From: Chroococcidiopsidaceae cyanobacterium CP_BM_RX_35
GTDB lineage: Bacteria; Cyanobacteriota; Cyanobacteriia; Cyanobacteriales; Chroococcidiopsidaceae
Reading direction: 5' to 3'
DNA: 5,054 bases
Assembly: GCA_019242465.1 (NCBI GenBank)
Contig: JAFAVL010000559.1
Coordinates: 1-5,054 of the forward strand
The notes under the pieces were generated by a model, which saw nothing but the letters and a program-made list of their open reading frames with translations, did no database searches and had not been told where the DNA came from. This document shows, in pieces, positions 3,795 through 5,054 of this stretch (the first letter of the stretch is position 1; the number at the start of each line of letters is the position of its first letter). The position numbers were made by a program, and so were the translations under genes.

Positions 3795-5054
3795 ATGAAA
3801 TTTCCCAGCAGTTTCTTCAAAGCAATTGATCAAGCCTGGAGGAAGCTCGACCCCTTTTCGTTGCGGGTGCGGCTGACTGTTGGCATTGCCGCCGTCTCAG
3901 CTGCAGGACTGGGCAGCGTTGCCATCTGGACGAGTTGGCAAATGCAGCAAATCCTGATTGAATCTCACAAACAGAGCATTGAGTACATAGCTTACCGCTT
4001 GCCGCGGGATGTGGAACTCTATAGGGAGATCTGGCCAGTGGAGATTGGGCTCAAAAAGGCGATTGATAACCTGACGACTGCCCAAACCTTATTATGGGTT
4101 AAGCGTCCCAATGGCACAATTGCGGCTGAATCTGCTGCTTTGAAGATTCCGGCTGACCCTACAGCTGCTGCCTTAATGTCCTTTACCCAGATGCGGCTTC
4201 GCCCCCAGCTATACGAAGTAAACGGACGCTACTTTGTTCTGTGTGGCAACCAGTTGCAACTGAAAGGGAAGGCACTGGGACATCTGTTTGTAGCGCAGGA
4301 TATCTCACTCGATCAGACGTTGTTTTTGGCAGTGGTTTGGAGCTTAGGCATTGCCAGTGTGCTGTCAATTTTGGCAATTACCGTGGTGATTGCTGTTTAC
4401 ATCCAGCGCTCACTGCGACCGCTGCGGCAGCTGAGTCAACTGGCTGAAACCATTTCAGCTGAAGATTTAGGTGAGGCACAGCTACGTCTAGAGCATGCGC
4501 CCACTGAAGTCAAGGAACTAGCGCAAATGTGGGACATTATGCTGTCTCGCTTGTCGGCGTCTTGGGAGCAACAGCGACAATTTACTAGCAATGTCTCTCA
4601 CGAGTTGCGCACACCCCTGACGATTGTTCATGGTTACTTACAAAGTATGCTGCGGCGGGGTACGAACCTGACGGAGCCACAGCGAGAAGCTTTAGAAATT
4701 GCTGCCTCAGAAGCAGAGCGGACAATCCGGCTGTTGCAAGATTTACTTGACTTGGCACGGGCGGATAGTGACTTTCACATCGAATCTCTGGTGCTGAATG
4801 ACGTCGTCGCTGAAGTGGTGGGGATGGCAGAGCAATTTAGTCAGAGGGTTATTTTCATCAAGGCTACCGCTCCCATCATAGTCAGAGCTGCCCGCGATCA
4901 CCTCAAACAAGTGTTGCTTAATTTGATTGACAATGCCTTGAAATACTCCAACAAGAGCGAATCGGTCATTCTCAAGTTGAGTCAGCTGGGTGAGCAGGCA
5001 CTCATCCAGGTGTGTGACAAGGGTTGTGGCATCCCTCTACAACACCAAGCCCGG
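3795..5054 (+). CDS. membrane sensor histidine kinase, C-terminus cut by the window edge
   Basis: The frame stays open to the last base, giving 420 residues. A short N-terminus with KLDPFSLRVRLTVG leads into TM1 (about 27-46). An extracytoplasmic sensor region spans about 47-174 and carries one cysteine (C150). TM2 is about 176-203, followed by HAMP (about 204-256, with RSLRPLRQLSQLAE). The HisKA dimerisation domain (about 257-322) holds the phospho-acceptor H269 in FTSNVSHELRTPLT. The ATPase domain begins near 330, with the N-box N376 and N380 (LLNLIDNALKYS) and the G1 motif D408-K-G410-C-G412; the G2 box and the end are outside. This is an orthodox kinase that should autophosphorylate H269 and pass phosphate to D53 of the upstream regulator. 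The sensor region has no recognisable PAS, Cache or metal-binding cluster, so the signal is unknown. Unlike many such pairs, the two genes do not overlap or abut: 272 bases with a strong hairpin separate them. Confidence 0.95.
   Translation, partial: MKFPSSFFKAIDQAWRKLDPFSLRVRLTVGIAAVSAAGLGSVAIWTSWQMQQILIESHKQSIEYIAYRLPRDVELYREIWPVEIGLKKAIDNLTTAQTLLWVKRPNGTIAAESAALKIPADPTAAALMSFTQMRLRPQLYEVNGRYFVLCGNQLQLKGKALGHLFVAQDISLDQTLFLAVVWSLGIASVLSILAITVVIAVYIQRSLRPLRQLSQLAETISAEDLGEAQLRLEHAPTEVKELAQMWDIMLSRLSASWEQQRQFTSNVSHELRTPLTIVHGYLQSMLRRGTNLTEPQREALEIAASEAERTIRLLQDLLDLARADSDFHIESLVLNDVVAEVVGMAEQFSQRVIFIKATAPIIVRAARDHLKQVLLNLIDNALKYSNKSESVILKLSQLGEQALIQVCDKGCGIPLQHQAR

Noticed and set aside
3419..3820. 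133-codon minus-strand open frame across the end of the regulator, the gap and the kinase start
   Set aside because: It overlaps two strongly supported genes on the other strand, has no recognisable domain, and its length is helped by the inverted repeat, which is open on both strands.
3897..4447. Short frames on both strands within the kinase sensor region
   Set aside because: The kinase frame is continuous and carries all expected motifs; these are by-products of its composition.

Overview
The window looks like a piece of a cyanobacterial chromosome. It contains one perfect GCGATCGC octamer (HIP1, the over-represented cyanobacterial palindrome) at 3678-3685 and several near-HIP1 GATCGC sites. 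The intact proteins read as cyanobacterial, especially the OmpR-type regulator beginning MTAHILLVEDEVKLA and its kinase. The genus cannot be named from this sequence alone.

Left part (1-1600). The C-terminal 47 residues of an ArsB/NhaD or SLC13-type anion permease (2-145, +) converge on a small exported protein on the minus strand (216-698), with a short GC-rich hairpin between them. The exported protein is two 64-residue repeats. Each has two cysteines, a near-identical N-terminal half, and a methionine-rich helix whose Met residues follow a heptad pattern. Next comes decayed DNA. A possible gene relic (787-1116, +) abuts a clearly broken cyclic-peptide-exporter-like ABC transporter gene (about 1083-1567, -), which has an in-frame TGA and has lost most of its length.

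Middle part (1568-2357). About 790 bases have no convincing gene. There is a possible relic ORF at 1682-1975, and then a compact stretch with regulatory-looking structure at 2071-2190: a UUCG-type hairpin, an 18-bp dyad, three CTGAG units at an exact 11-base period, and a plausible sigma-70-type promoter.

Right part (2358-5054). Three same-strand genes follow: a small exported protein of unknown function (2358-2735), an OmpR/PhoB-family response regulator (2848-3522), and a membrane histidine kinase that runs off the window (3795-5054). The regulator and kinase are separated by 272 bases that hold a perfect 20-bp inverted repeat with a 3-base loop. The simplest reading is an envelope-sensing two-component system. 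The exported protein upstream may be its target, its accessory factor or both, and the 11-base repeats are a candidate binding site for this or another OmpR-type regulator. The signal sensed cannot be read from the sequence.

The best candidates for something undescribed are the Met-heptad duplicated exported protein and the exported protein / regulator / kinase module with its repeat array and long hairpin. Neither is proven to be a new system.
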